Of a stretch of DNA of 32,125 nucleotides, positions 1-7,457 are shown piece by piece. Under the pieces are notes generated by a model. That model made no database searches and was not told where the DNA came from. It saw only the letters and a program-made list of their open reading frames with translations. Both the position numbers and the translations under genes were made by a program. Numbering within the stretch: the stretch's first letter is position 1; each line of letters begins with the position of its first letter. This stretch comes from Maribacter sp. (GTDB taxonomy: Bacteria > Bacteroidota > Bacteroidia > Flavobacteriales > Flavobacteriaceae). Location of the stretch: the NCBI GenBank assembly GCA_020629415.1, contig JAHDDL010000004.1, positions 1-32,125 of the forward strand, given 5' to 3'.

Positions 1-1415
1 CTTTTAATTAACATCTTGTATTCGTCTATTTTTAAAATTCTTAACATTAAATAATATGTAATGAAACATGTACATATGGTTAATATAATTTTCATTATTT
101 CTGAAAATGAAGTAAAATAAACGATCAATAGACCTGGTACGGACATAACTAATGCGCTGATTAAAATAGGTAGAATATCCTTTATTTGATCTTTTGCTCC
201 GTATTTCATCATTTTTCCAGGATAATATGTATTTATAAAAAAATGTATGACTGTAGAGACAAGTTCTGCAATTGCAATCATTACTATTCCATATCTTAAC
301 GCAAAAATGAGCAGAATTATTCTTATAGCAATTTTAAAATATTGTTGTTTCAAAGCTAAATCGCTTCGTCCAAGTACATAAAGTAAATTAATATTAACTC
401 CAGATATTATTGTAATTAATCTAGATAAGCAGATTAATTGCATAATAGGAATTGCTAAAACCCATTTGTCTGTCAATAGTAATATTATTAATGGTTTTGA
501 AATTATTGTTAAACCAACGAATAATGGGACAACCAATAAAGCGGCAGTTTTGATAATTTTTTTTGTACCTTCTATAAGCAGTTCTAATTGATTTTGAAGA
601 GGAGCTAAGCCTGGTAGTAAAACGTTGTCTATAATAGAATTTATTGTGCTAAATGCAGTATCCGCATTCTGTGTTCCCCTAGTGTAATAACCTAATTGTT
701 GAGCACTTATGATTTTTGCAATAAACAGAGAGGCAAAATTATTTACTAAGTTATTCATTATGCTGTTAACTAGTAGTTTAGATCCAAATCCAAATAGGTT
801 TTTAAATGAATCTTTGGAAAATAGTAATAGTGGCATCCATTTAGTGGAGAACCAAAATAAAAGAGCCATTAATATAGACTTAATTAGAGTCTGATATACT
901 AGTGCCCATTCTCCAAAATTTTGATAGGCTAAATAAATAGCCGCTAGACCACTGATTACAGTAGATATAAAATTAACTTTAGTTATTGATTTAAAGTTCA
1001 TATCAATACTTAACAAGGTATTCGGTATTGCAAATAGAGCATTGAAAAACAAGGATATTGATAAAACTTTTAAGAGATTATCTAATTTTGGAATATTATA
1101 AAAGTCTGAGATCAAAGGTGCGGAAATCCATAATGTTAAATAACAGATTAAAGCTACTAGTAAATTAAAATAGAATACAGTAGATATATCTTCATTTGTT
1201 CTGTCTTGCTTTTGAATTAAGGCTTTGCTGAAGCCGGAGTCAATAAATACTTGTGAAAATGAAATAAACACAATTAATAGACCAACCGTACCGTATTCCT
1301 TTGGTGTAAGAAGTCTTGCAAGAACAATAGTAAGTGCAAATGATACTAATTGAACAGAAAGACGTTCCACGGTGCTCCAAATTGCACCTTTGAACATCTT
1401 ATTTCCAATACTCAT
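1..1415 (-). CDS. Wzx-type polysaccharide flippase (MOP/RfbX family), 3' end cut by window edge
   Basis: Reading the minus strand from the ATG at 1415-1413 gives an open frame of 471 codons with no stop up to position 1. The protein starts MSIGNKMFKGAIWSTVERLS and is highly hydrophobic throughout, with many predicted membrane segments. The N-terminal pattern (LARLLTPKEYGTVGLL, then FSQVFIDSGFSKALIQ) is typical of the WzxC-like branch of O-antigen/exopolysaccharide flippases. Family members are about 480-500 residues, so only the last few residues should be missing. The family moves undecaprenyl-diphosphate-linked repeat units across the inner membrane. It lies downstream of gmd on the same strand, but about 500 bases and a terminator-like hairpin separate them, so it probably has its own promoter. 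The specific glycan moved cannot be told. Confidence 0.9.
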   Translation of the reverse strand, partial: MSIGNKMFKGAIWSTVERLSVQLVSFALTIVLARLLTPKEYGTVGLLIVFISFSQVFIDSGFSKALIQKQDRTNEDISTVFYFNLLVALICYLTLWISAPLISDFYNIPKLDNLLKVLSISLFFNALFAIPNTLLSIDMNFKSITKVNFISTVISGLAAIYLAYQNFGEWALVYQTLIKSILMALLFWFSTKWMPLLLFSKDSFKNLFGFGSKLLVNSIMNNLVNNFASLFIAKIISAQQLGYYTRGTQNADTAFSTINSIIDNVLLPGLAPLQNQLELLIEGTKKIIKTAALLVVPLFVGLTIISKPLIILLLTDKWVLAIPIMQLICLSRLITIISGVNINLLYVLGRSDLALKQQYFKIAIRIILLIFALRYGIVMIAIAELVSTVIHFFINTYYPGKMMKYGAKDQIKDILPILISALVMSVPGLLIVYFTSFSEIMKIILTICTCFITYYLMLRILKIDEYKMLIK

Positions 1416-1445
1416 ATATTATAATTTATGAATGAGAATGTTAAA

Positions 1446-1453
1446 CAAATTTA
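1446..1453 (-). promoter_or_regulatory. Possible Bacteroidota -7 element for the flippase
   Basis: On the minus strand this reads TAAATTTG, an exact match to the Bacteroidota -7 consensus TAnnTTTG, about 30 bases before the flippase ATG. No well-spaced TTG -33 element is visible. The motif sits inside a small inverted repeat (AAACAA/TTGTTT, 1443-1459). A chance match is possible in such AT-rich DNA. Confidence 0.3.
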
Positions 1454-1837
1454 TTGTTTGTAAAATTTTGAAAAATTTAATCAAGTTTTTTAAACTTTGT
1501 AATTATGGATGGTTGATAGAAATAAATTTTAACATTGAAAAAATGCTTCTTGAATTTTAAATCTTAATTTTTGAGGTTTTCTATTAGAAAAGTTAACAGT
1601 TTGCAAAATAGTTAAACTACTTAGTATTCTCAAGGCAATTTCAGTTATAGATATTTTTTAATCAAACTTTAATATTAAGATTAGCGTCCATTTTAAGATT
1701 TGATTAAATATTAATCTTATAAATTTTAAATCTTAAATCTAATTATACTATGGTCACCATGTTCAACTTAATTTTTGATTTCGGTTTTTAGTTTGGAAAA
1801 ATAAATGAGTAATGTTTAATCATTTTGAAATTAAAAA

Positions 1838-1884
1838 TCCCTAAGCGGTTATTAAATTATATTAATTAATTACCAACTTAGGGA
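1838..1884 (-). terminator. Terminator-like hairpin after gmd
   Basis: TCCCTAAG (1838-1845) pairs with CTTAGGGA (1877-1884), an 8-bp stem with a long AT-rich loop. On the minus strand the right arm is followed by a T run. It lies about 30 bases past the gmd stop codon, where a terminator is expected. The long loop makes it weaker than the other hairpins in this window. Confidence 0.5.
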
Positions 1885-1912
1885 ATATTGATTAAGCTTT
1901 ATTTAGTCAATT

Positions 1913-3028
1913 TTATTCAAAATAATTTAAAATACGATAACCTCCATCTTTAAGATATTGATCTTTTTGCATCAACTTTACATCACTTTGCATCATGTCT
2001 TTAACCAAATCTTTTAGCTCATATTCTGTATCCCAGCCTAATTTAGTTTTTGCTTTAGAGGGATCACCTATTAAAAGGTCTACTTCAGTTGGTCTAAAAT
2101 ATTTAGGGTCAACACCTAAAACTTCTTTTCCAATTTCTAACTGAAATTCTGGGTTGTTGCAAGCTTTTACGTATCCTTTTTCGTTAACGCCTTCGCCTTT
2201 AAATTCTAATTCAATACCAACTTCTTCAAAACTCATACGTACAAAATCTCTAACTGGAGTAGTTTTACCGGTAGCAATTACCCAATCTTCTGCTTCTTCT
2301 GCCTGTAGAATCATCCACATCATGCGTACGTAATCTTTGGCATGGCCCCAATCTCTTTGTGCATCTAGATTACCAAGGTAAATTTTGTCTTGAAGTCCTA
2401 AGGCTATTCTGGCCGTAGCACGCGTAATCTTTCTTGTTACAAAAGTTTCACCCCTAATTGGAGATTCGTGATTAAATAAGATTCCATTACAAGCATACAT
2501 ACCATAGGCTTCTCTATAGTTTACCGTAATCCAATAGGCATACATTTTTGCAACTGCATATGGACTTCTTGGATAAAACGGTGTAGTTTCTGATTGTGGT
2601 ACCTCTTGAACTTTACCGTATAATTCAGAAGTGGAAGCTTGATAAATTCTTGTCTTTTCAGATAATCCCAACATTCTTACGGCATCCAAAATACGTAACG
2701 TACCAATACCATCTGCATTAGCAGTGTATTCTGGTACTTCAAAAGATACATGAACATGACTCATAGCGGCAAGATTATAAATCTCGTCTGGTTGTACTTC
2801 TTGAATTATTCTAATCAAGTTCGTACTATCGGTCATATCACCATAATGTAATATAAAGTTTCTATGTTCTACATGAGGATCTTGATATAAATGGTCTATT
2901 CGATCCGTATTAAAAAGAGAAGATCTTCTTTTTAGACCATGAACAATATATCCTTTTTTTAAAAGGAATTCACTTAAATAGGCACCATCTTGTCCGGTAA
3001 CCCCTGTAATTAATGCAACTTTACTCAT
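1913..3028 (-). CDS. gmd: GDP-mannose 4,6-dehydratase
   Basis: A 371-residue extended short-chain dehydrogenase that converts GDP-D-mannose to GDP-4-keto-6-deoxy-D-mannose in the cytoplasm, the branch point for GDP-fucose, GDP-rhamnose and GDP-perosamine. The NAD(P)-binding glycine motif GVTGQDG is at residues 9-15. The catalytic Thr-Ser-Glu is at 133-135 (STSELYG), and Tyr157 and Lys161 form the YxxxK pair in [20 protein letters not shown] and the [16 protein letters not shown] segment are family signatures. Length and start match Gmd proteins. Its usual partner, GDP-fucose synthase (fcl/wcaG), is not next to it, so the final sugar is unknown; the partner may lie outside the window. The gene stands alone between two terminator-like hairpins. 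Confidence 0.96.
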   Translation of the reverse strand: MSKVALITGVTGQDGAYLSEFLLKKGYIVHGLKRRSSLFNTDRIDHLYQDPHVEHRNFILHYGDMTDSTNLIRIIQEVQPDEIYNLAAMSHVHVSFEVPEYTANADGIGTLRILDAVRMLGLSEKTRIYQASTSELYGKVQEVPQSETTPFYPRSPYAVAKMYAYWITVNYREAYGMYACNGILFNHESPIRGETFVTRKITRATARIALGLQDKIYLGNLDAQRDWGHAKDYVRMMWMILQAEEAEDWVIATGKTTPVRDFVRMSFEEVGIELEFKGEGVNEKGYVKACNNPEFQLEIGKEVLGVDPKYFRPTEVDLLIGDPSKAKTKLGWDTEYELKDLVKDMMQSDVKLMQKDQYLKDGGYRILNYFE

Positions 3029-3220
3029 TATGTTAATTTATTTGTACTTTAAATTCTTATTAAATCTTTTAAGCTTGATATGAATAACGTATTTAGTTGA
3101 AAAAACTTATTCAAAATATGTAAAAAGTAACGATTCTCTTCAATTTATTTTTATGAGAGAAATCTTTTGTTATTGAAAATAGTAGATTATCTAGTCTTAC
3201 TATAGCTATTGGTTAAAAAA

Positions 3221-3250
3221 AATCCGTGGTAAAATTAATTACCACGGATT
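3221..3250 (-). terminator. Rho-independent terminator of the beta-helix lipoprotein gene
   Basis: A perfect 12-bp inverted repeat, AATCCGTGGTAA (3221-3232) with TTACCACGGATT (3239-3250), loop of 6. On the minus strand the stem is followed directly by a run of T. It starts 24 bases past the stop codon at 3274 and insulates gmd from this gene. Confidence 0.88.
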
Positions 3251-3273
3251 AGTGAACTCTAATAATTCTTACT

Positions 3274-5235
3274 TTAATTTGGAGGGGTAAAACTGATATT
3301 TATCCAAGACATATTTTCAAAAATAGTATTTGAATTTAATGAATAATTATAGCCGTTAGATGTTGCAGATAACTGTCCAACATTTTGAACTGTTGTATTT
3401 CTAAATGCGTTATTCGAATTTGGTCGATTTACTTGAAAAAGCCTCTCCAAATCTTTAAAAGAACAATTATTGAATGTATTGTTCCAAGCTACACCTTCAA
3501 GTTTATCAAACTCGTCAAAATGAACTCCGATCTGAGAGTTAGAAACATTAATATTATTATAGATGTTATTGTTACCTGCATCTTGGGCATCATTCGCTTG
3601 ACCTGACTGATCTCTCCAATCTCTAAATTTAACCGCTCCCCATACTCCTTGTATGGAAATATTTTCAAAAGTATTATGGTGCGCACCATTTGCAACTTCA
3701 AGCGAACCTGCCGTATCTCTATTTTCGTAAAACGTACCTACAATACTGCAATCTCTTACGGTGTTTTCATAAACATTTGAAAAAGACATTTCAATCGTGG
3801 TATTTATTACAGTTGAATTTTTAATAAGATTATTGTATGCATGTGCTTTTGCTACTAAACCATGTCCATAATGAGAAATACCACTTTTTCTTGTAATGGT
3901 AACGTTGTCTACAGTTGAATTCGTTGTTCCTGCGGTTAATAGTAAATAATAATCTGTAGGATTCGTGTTGTTCTGTGAAGAAACCTCAGTATCATTAACT
4001 AAACATGTATTACAACCATGAAGAACAAGAGCTTCAGCACCACAATCAAGAATGAAACTTTTCGTTACAATAGAATTGTTGCCTTCTAATCTGATTCCAA
4101 TTCCACTATAATCTCCAAAGCCTGATATGTTGGAACGAAAATCGCCCATTTCATAAATAAAAATATTATTTAACTTAACACCTTCTCCTCTGGATAAAAT
4201 TCCCATTTCAAAATTTGTGATTTGAAAATTATTGAATTCTACATAATCACCATCAATTTGTAGCGCTTGCCCCGTAGCAAGACCATTGTTAACATTACCT
4301 CTCAAAACTGGTAAGAAAGAATTATCAATGCTACTATTGTTCGAAAAACTTGAACTTTGACCAGATTCTATATCACCTGGATTATTTCTATATCCATTGA
4401 AAATTATAGGATCGTTTTGGTTTCCGTTATTAAATTGCGTAAACTCTGCGCTACCGTAATTACCGGCTTTTATATGTACGATACTTCCTGCGGTAGCCAT
4501 ATTTAGTGCATGCTGTAAGCTCCAAGCAGAATTTTCCGATTTTCCATCGTTATAAGAATTTCCACTTGTAGTTACGTAATATACATTTGATCCTGAGGTG
4601 GCTAAAGTTGAATTAGTAACAACTACAGTTACGGTCGCTTCTTCAGTTGTAGTAGTGTTGTCTTCTGGATTGGTAACCTCAGTTGTATACGTAAAGGTAT
4701 CTTCAACAGTTTCTGTACTTGTTTCCGGTTCGGGAGCAGTTTCAGGCTCAGAGGTTGATTCCGGCTCTGACTCAGGAGTTGCTTCTGGTTCAGGAGTTGC
4801 TTCTGGTTCTGGAGTTGCCTCAGGTTCTGGAGCTGTTTCCGGTTCTGGAGCTGTTTCCGGCTCTGGAGTAGATTCAGGTTCTTCTGTAGGTGCCTGTTCA
4901 GCAGAATCTGAAGTATCCAAAAAACCATCAGGAATATAAGTTAACGTTTTGTTGTCATTTAATATGACCTCGCCATTTTCAGGTGCAGAGACGCTAATAA
5001 TTTTTACATTTTCCCAATTGTCATAATTATCATTAGATAATACGTCAATCACAATACTTGTGTTGGGTTGAGTGGTTACAAAATCGTTTTGAATTAATAG
5101 GCCAATTTCTTTAGATTGATCAGTGTCATTGATAACATATTCCGATAATAGGTCAGCATCTTTTGAACAGGATGTTAAAATAAAAGAAAGTAATAGGGCC
5201 GTAGACAATTTGGGAAATCTAAGGTTAAAATTCAT
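3274..5235 (-). CDS. Lipoprotein with cadherin-like domain, Pro-Glu repeat and right-handed beta-helix
   Basis: 653 residues. A hydrophobic signal ends in the lipobox LTSC, so Cys23 should be lipidated; the following SKDAD is acidic with a Lys and loosely resembles surface-export signals of flavobacterial lipoproteins. Residues about 45-105 and 178-207 look like two halves of one cadherin-like/Ig-like domain (VLSNDN, LTYIPDGF, then DTFTYT, EEATVTVVV). Between them sits a low-complexity Pro-Glu-Ala/Thr repeat (117-174). Residues about 217-650 resemble a right-handed parallel beta-helix: YYVTTSGNSYNDG, an HIKAGNY segment, then recurring Asn-rich turns. Such helices occur in polysaccharide lyases, epimerases and adhesins. 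I cannot identify catalytic residues, so a lyase or a structural role are both open. The gene is monocistronic with its own terminator. Its place in a glycan locus suggests a polysaccharide-related surface role. Confidence 0.85.
   Translation of the reverse strand: MNFNLRFPKLSTALLLSFILTSCSKDADLLSEYVINDTDQSKEIGLLIQNDFVTTQPNTSIVIDVLSNDNYDNWENVKIISVSAPENGEVILNDNKTLTYIPDGFLDTSDSAEQAPTEEPESTPEPETAPEPETAPEPEATPEPEATPEPEATPESEPESTSEPETAPEPETSTETVEDTFTYTTEVTNPEDNTTTTEEATVTVVVTNSTLATSGSNVYYVTTSGNSYNDGKSENSAWSLQHALNMATAGSIVHIKAGNYGSAEFTQFNNGNQNDPIIFNGYRNNPGDIESGQSSSFSNNSSIDNSFLPVLRGNVNNGLATGQALQIDGDYVEFNNFQITNFEMGILSRGEGVKLNNIFIYEMGDFRSNISGFGDYSGIGIRLEGNNSIVTKSFILDCGAEALVLHGCNTCLVNDTEVSSQNNTNPTDYYLLLTAGTTNSTVDNVTITRKSGISHYGHGLVAKAHAYNNLIKNSTVINTTIEMSFSNVYENTVRDCSIVGTFYENRDTAGSLEVANGAHHNTFENISIQGVWGAVKFRDWRDQSGQANDAQDAGNNNIYNNINVSNSQIGVHFDEFDKLEGVAWNNTFNNCSFKDLERLFQVNRPNSNNAFRNTTVQNVGQLSATSNGYNYSLNSNTIFENMSWINISFTPPN
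4714..4887 (-). repeat. 18-bp tandem repeat encoding a Pro-Glu-rich spacer
   Basis: About nine imperfect copies of an 18-base unit encoding six residues of the form TPEPEA/TAPEPE, residues 117-174 of the beta-helix lipoprotein. Neighbouring copies are nearly identical at DNA level, differing mainly at third positions. Pro-Glu repeats usually form an extended, stiff spacer. The unit length is a multiple of three, so copy-number change would alter spacer length without breaking the frame. Confidence 0.85.
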
Positions 5236-5542
5236 AGGTAAAGTAGGTAAATTGGGTTAACATGTTTTTCTTTCTCTTTTCAAAAATTCAACTTTTTATT
5301 GAATATGTCGATTAAAAACTCTTTTATTCGATGAAATGCACAAAAAAAATATCTTTTAGGATTAAACGTTCTAAAAGATGGTTTGGATGTCCAACTGTCT
5401 ATTTTTTCGTTAAAATACATTCTTTTTAACATTTGGGCATTATTTCATCGGATCATACAATTTTAAAAAGCATAACTAGTTTATACTTAAGATTCAAAGA
5501 AAATGATTTTAAAAGTATCTTTGAATTAATGATATAAGTAAA
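5236..5542. other. Divergent intergenic region between lipoprotein and deacetylase genes
   Basis: About 300 bases that must contain the promoters of two divergent units. I see one good -7 match for the plus-strand unit (5516-5523). No clear motif stands out for the minus-strand lipoprotein gene, and no coding frame is convincing. Confidence 0.55.
5516..5523 (+). promoter_or_regulatory. Candidate -7 promoter element for the deacetylase-glycosyltransferase unit
   Basis: TATCTTTG matches the Bacteroidota -7 consensus TAnnTTTG exactly and lies 19 bases before the deacetylase ATG, implying a very short leader. Only a weak TTC, not TTG, is found 20 bases upstream as a -33 element. Confidence 0.4.
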
Positions 5543-6436
5543 ATGAAAGATACCGAACTTGTTGATACATATGCACAAATAAAAAGTGCACAGAGCGGAA
5601 AATTTAGGTCGGCATTAAGGTCTTCTGTATTGGATGCTTTAAGTATGAAGCATTCTTTGTTTGGAGAGGAAAGCGAGCTTAAAACACCTCGGGTCCAATT
5701 TTTGTATTTCCATCATATATTTAAAGATGAGGTAAAGAACTTTGAGAAGTTGTTGGCATTTCTTTCAAGGGACCATGTTTTTGTCAGTCATTCTGAAGCT
5801 GTGGATAGATTGCTTACGGATAGAATAGACAAGCCTTATATTGCCTGGAGTTCTGACGATGGAATTCAAAATAATATGTTGGCGGCCAAGGCACTAAATA
5901 CATATGGTGCCAGTTGTTGTTTTTATGTTAACCCTGCAAGTATAGCATTGACCGATGTTAATAAAATAAAACAATTTTGCCAAGAACGATTGGAAATGCC
6001 ACCTGTCGCATTTTTAAATTGGAAAGAAATAGAGTTGTTGCAGCGTCAGGGTCATGAAATCGGTAATCATACTTTTAAGCATGATATGGTTTCTCAATTG
6101 ACGCAAGAACAATTTGAAGAAGACTTTTTAAAAGCAGATGAAATTTTAACGCAAAAATGTGGTCCAGTAAAACATTTTGCTTACACCTATGGTAGATTTG
6201 AAAATTTTACCAAACCTGCTTTTGAATTTGTAATGAAAAATGGATATGAGTCTTGTATATCGGCTTCTAGAGGTTGTCATATAAATGGAAAAGGCAAACT
6301 TGACAAGAATAAAGTCTTCTTAAGAAGGGATCAGATAATTGCAGATTGGAAACTTTCACACATAAAACACTTTTTGATCAAAGGTGTTCAAGAGCTGGAT
6401 TATAATACTAATTTCTTACCCAATTCGTTGGCTTAA
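5543..6436 (+). CDS. Polysaccharide deacetylase-like protein (NodB/CE4 fold)
   Basis: 297 residues, no signal peptide or membrane segment visible, so probably cytoplasmic unless exported in an unusual way. The NodB homology region runs from about residue 95: AWSSDDG (101-107) corresponds to the TFDDG metal and base motif, with the usual Thr-Phe replaced by Ser-Ser but both Asp kept (105, 106). HEIGNHTFKH (171-180) gives the two metal-binding His, 176 and 180. HFAYTYGRF (211-219) matches the FAYPYG motif. CE4 enzymes remove N- or O-acetyl groups from glycans. The next gene, a glycosyltransferase-like protein, starts 10 bases after its stop, so the two are likely co-transcribed and act on the same glycan. 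The substrate cannot be told. Confidence 0.85.
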   Translation: MKDTELVDTYAQIKSAQSGKFRSALRSSVLDALSMKHSLFGEESELKTPRVQFLYFHHIFKDEVKNFEKLLAFLSRDHVFVSHSEAVDRLLTDRIDKPYIAWSSDDGIQNNMLAAKALNTYGASCCFYVNPASIALTDVNKIKQFCQERLEMPPVAFLNWKEIELLQRQGHEIGNHTFKHDMVSQLTQEQFEEDFLKADEILTQKCGPVKHFAYTYGRFENFTKPAFEFVMKNGYESCISASRGCHINGKGKLDKNKVFLRRDQIIADWKLSHIKHFLIKGVQELDYNTNFLPNSLA

Positions 6437-6446
6437 TCTTTTAATA

Positions 6447-7382
6447 ATGTTAGATACACCTATACTTTTTATAATTTTTAATAGAAAAGATGTTGCCTTA
6501 AAATCATTGGAGGCCATTAAAAGAAGTAAGCCGAAAAAAATGTACATATCTGGGGATGGACCCAGAAACTCAGTACAACAAGATGCAGGGAAGGTAAAAA
6601 ATACAAGGGAGGCAGTTATTAGTGCCATTGATTGGGATTGTGAAGTAAAAACTTTATTTCAAGATGAAAACCTTGGTTGCGGACCTGGAGTTTATACTGC
6701 TATTAATTGGTTTTTTGAACACGAAGAGCAGGGAATTATTTTAGAGGATGATTGTGTAGCAAGCGATAGTTTTTTTCCATTTTGTCAAACTTTATTAAAG
6801 CGCTACAAGGATGATGAACGTATTGGTTTAATTTCCGGTTATAATCAGGTAGGAAGCATACCGGTAAATGATTCTTATTGCTTTTCTAAATATGCTGTAT
6901 GTTGGGGCTGGGCTACTTGGCGTAGAGCTTGGAAAAATATGGATTATGATATGCACTGGAAATCTGGTAACTATGAAGATTCTATCTTGTCTAATTGCGG
7001 TTATTTAGGGAAAGATTATACGTATTGGAAACGAAGAATCAAAGCTGTAGAAACAGGTCTTGTTAGTGCCTGGGATTACCAATGGTGTTATAGTTTGGCC
7101 GCGCAAAATCAATTGGGTGTTTTCTCAGAAGTCAACCTAATCAGTAATATAGGATATGGGGAAGATGCCACGCATAGTTCTAAGAGTCCGTTTATGAATT
7201 ATGATAAGAGGGAAGAACTTACCTTACCGTTACGCCACCCTAAATATGTATTGCCTCAAATTGAATTTGACAAATTGTTTTATAAAGAAAGGAATACTTT
7301 AATTAATACGCTTGCATGGTTTTTTCCAAAATCTATTAAAGATGCCGTTAAAAACATACTCGCTGTTTTCTACAACAAGTAA
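6447..7382 (+). CDS. Glycosyltransferase-like protein (nucleotide-diphospho-sugar transferase, GT2/GT-A type)
   Basis: 311 residues from the ATG at 6447. An in-frame ATG at 6384 would overlap the deacetylase gene and add 21 residues that do not look like family sequence. Starting at MLDTPILFIIFNRKD puts the first beta strand of the GT-A fold at the N-terminus, as usual for this family. Other supporting segments are KKMYISGDGPR, the acidic LEDDC (presumed nucleotide-sugar/metal site, near residue 100), and CWGWATWRRAW. The family is often annotated as 'nucleotide-diphospho-sugar transferase' or 'HlpA-like'. It probably adds one sugar to a glycan at the inner face of the membrane. It follows the deacetylase by 10 bases and is closed by a strong terminator. 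Donor and acceptor are unknown. Confidence 0.85.
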   Translation: MLDTPILFIIFNRKDVALKSLEAIKRSKPKKMYISGDGPRNSVQQDAGKVKNTREAVISAIDWDCEVKTLFQDENLGCGPGVYTAINWFFEHEEQGIILEDDCVASDSFFPFCQTLLKRYKDDERIGLISGYNQVGSIPVNDSYCFSKYAVCWGWATWRRAWKNMDYDMHWKSGNYEDSILSNCGYLGKDYTYWKRRIKAVETGLVSAWDYQWCYSLAAQNQLGVFSEVNLISNIGYGEDATHSSKSPFMNYDKREELTLPLRHPKYVLPQIEFDKLFYKERNTLINTLAWFFPKSIKDAVKNILAVFYNK

Positions 7383-7401
7383 ATGAAACTAGTTCAAATT
7401 G

Positions 7402-7439
7402 AAAAAGCGTCAGAGATTGTATAGTTTCTGACGCTTTTT
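7402..7439. terminator. Bidirectional terminator between convergent genes
   Basis: AAAAAGCGTCAGA (7402-7414) pairs with TCTGACGCTTTTT (7427-7439), a 13-bp stem with a 12-base loop. A tracts on one side and T tracts on the other let it work for both the plus-strand glycosyltransferase unit and the minus-strand giant gene that ends at 7458. Confidence 0.92.
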
Positions 7440-7457
7440 TTATTCAATTTATTATGT

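Larger units (their letters stand above)
1416..1912. other. AT-rich intergenic region between flippase and gmd
   Basis: About 500 bases without a convincing coding frame on either strand. It holds a terminator-like hairpin close to the gmd stop codon (1838-1884) and a candidate promoter element next to the flippase start (1446-1453). I see nothing else in the middle, which is rich in A/T runs and short imperfect inverted repeats. Confidence 0.6.

Noticed and set aside
709..894. Small plus-strand open frame near the left edge
   Set aside because: It lies antisense within the flippase frame, which is open for 471 codons and clearly membrane-protein-like.
4598..4939. Plus-strand open frame rich in Ser, Gly and Val opposite the Pro-Glu repeat
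   Set aside because: It is the antisense image of the 18-bp repeat in the lipoprotein gene, which has a signal peptide, domains and a terminator. Low-complexity repeats often stay open in several frames.
6384..6446. Upstream in-frame ATG for the glycosyltransferase-like gene
   Set aside because: It overlaps the deacetylase coding region by over 50 bases, and the added residues do not look like family sequence; the ATG at 6447 starts right before the first GT-A strand.
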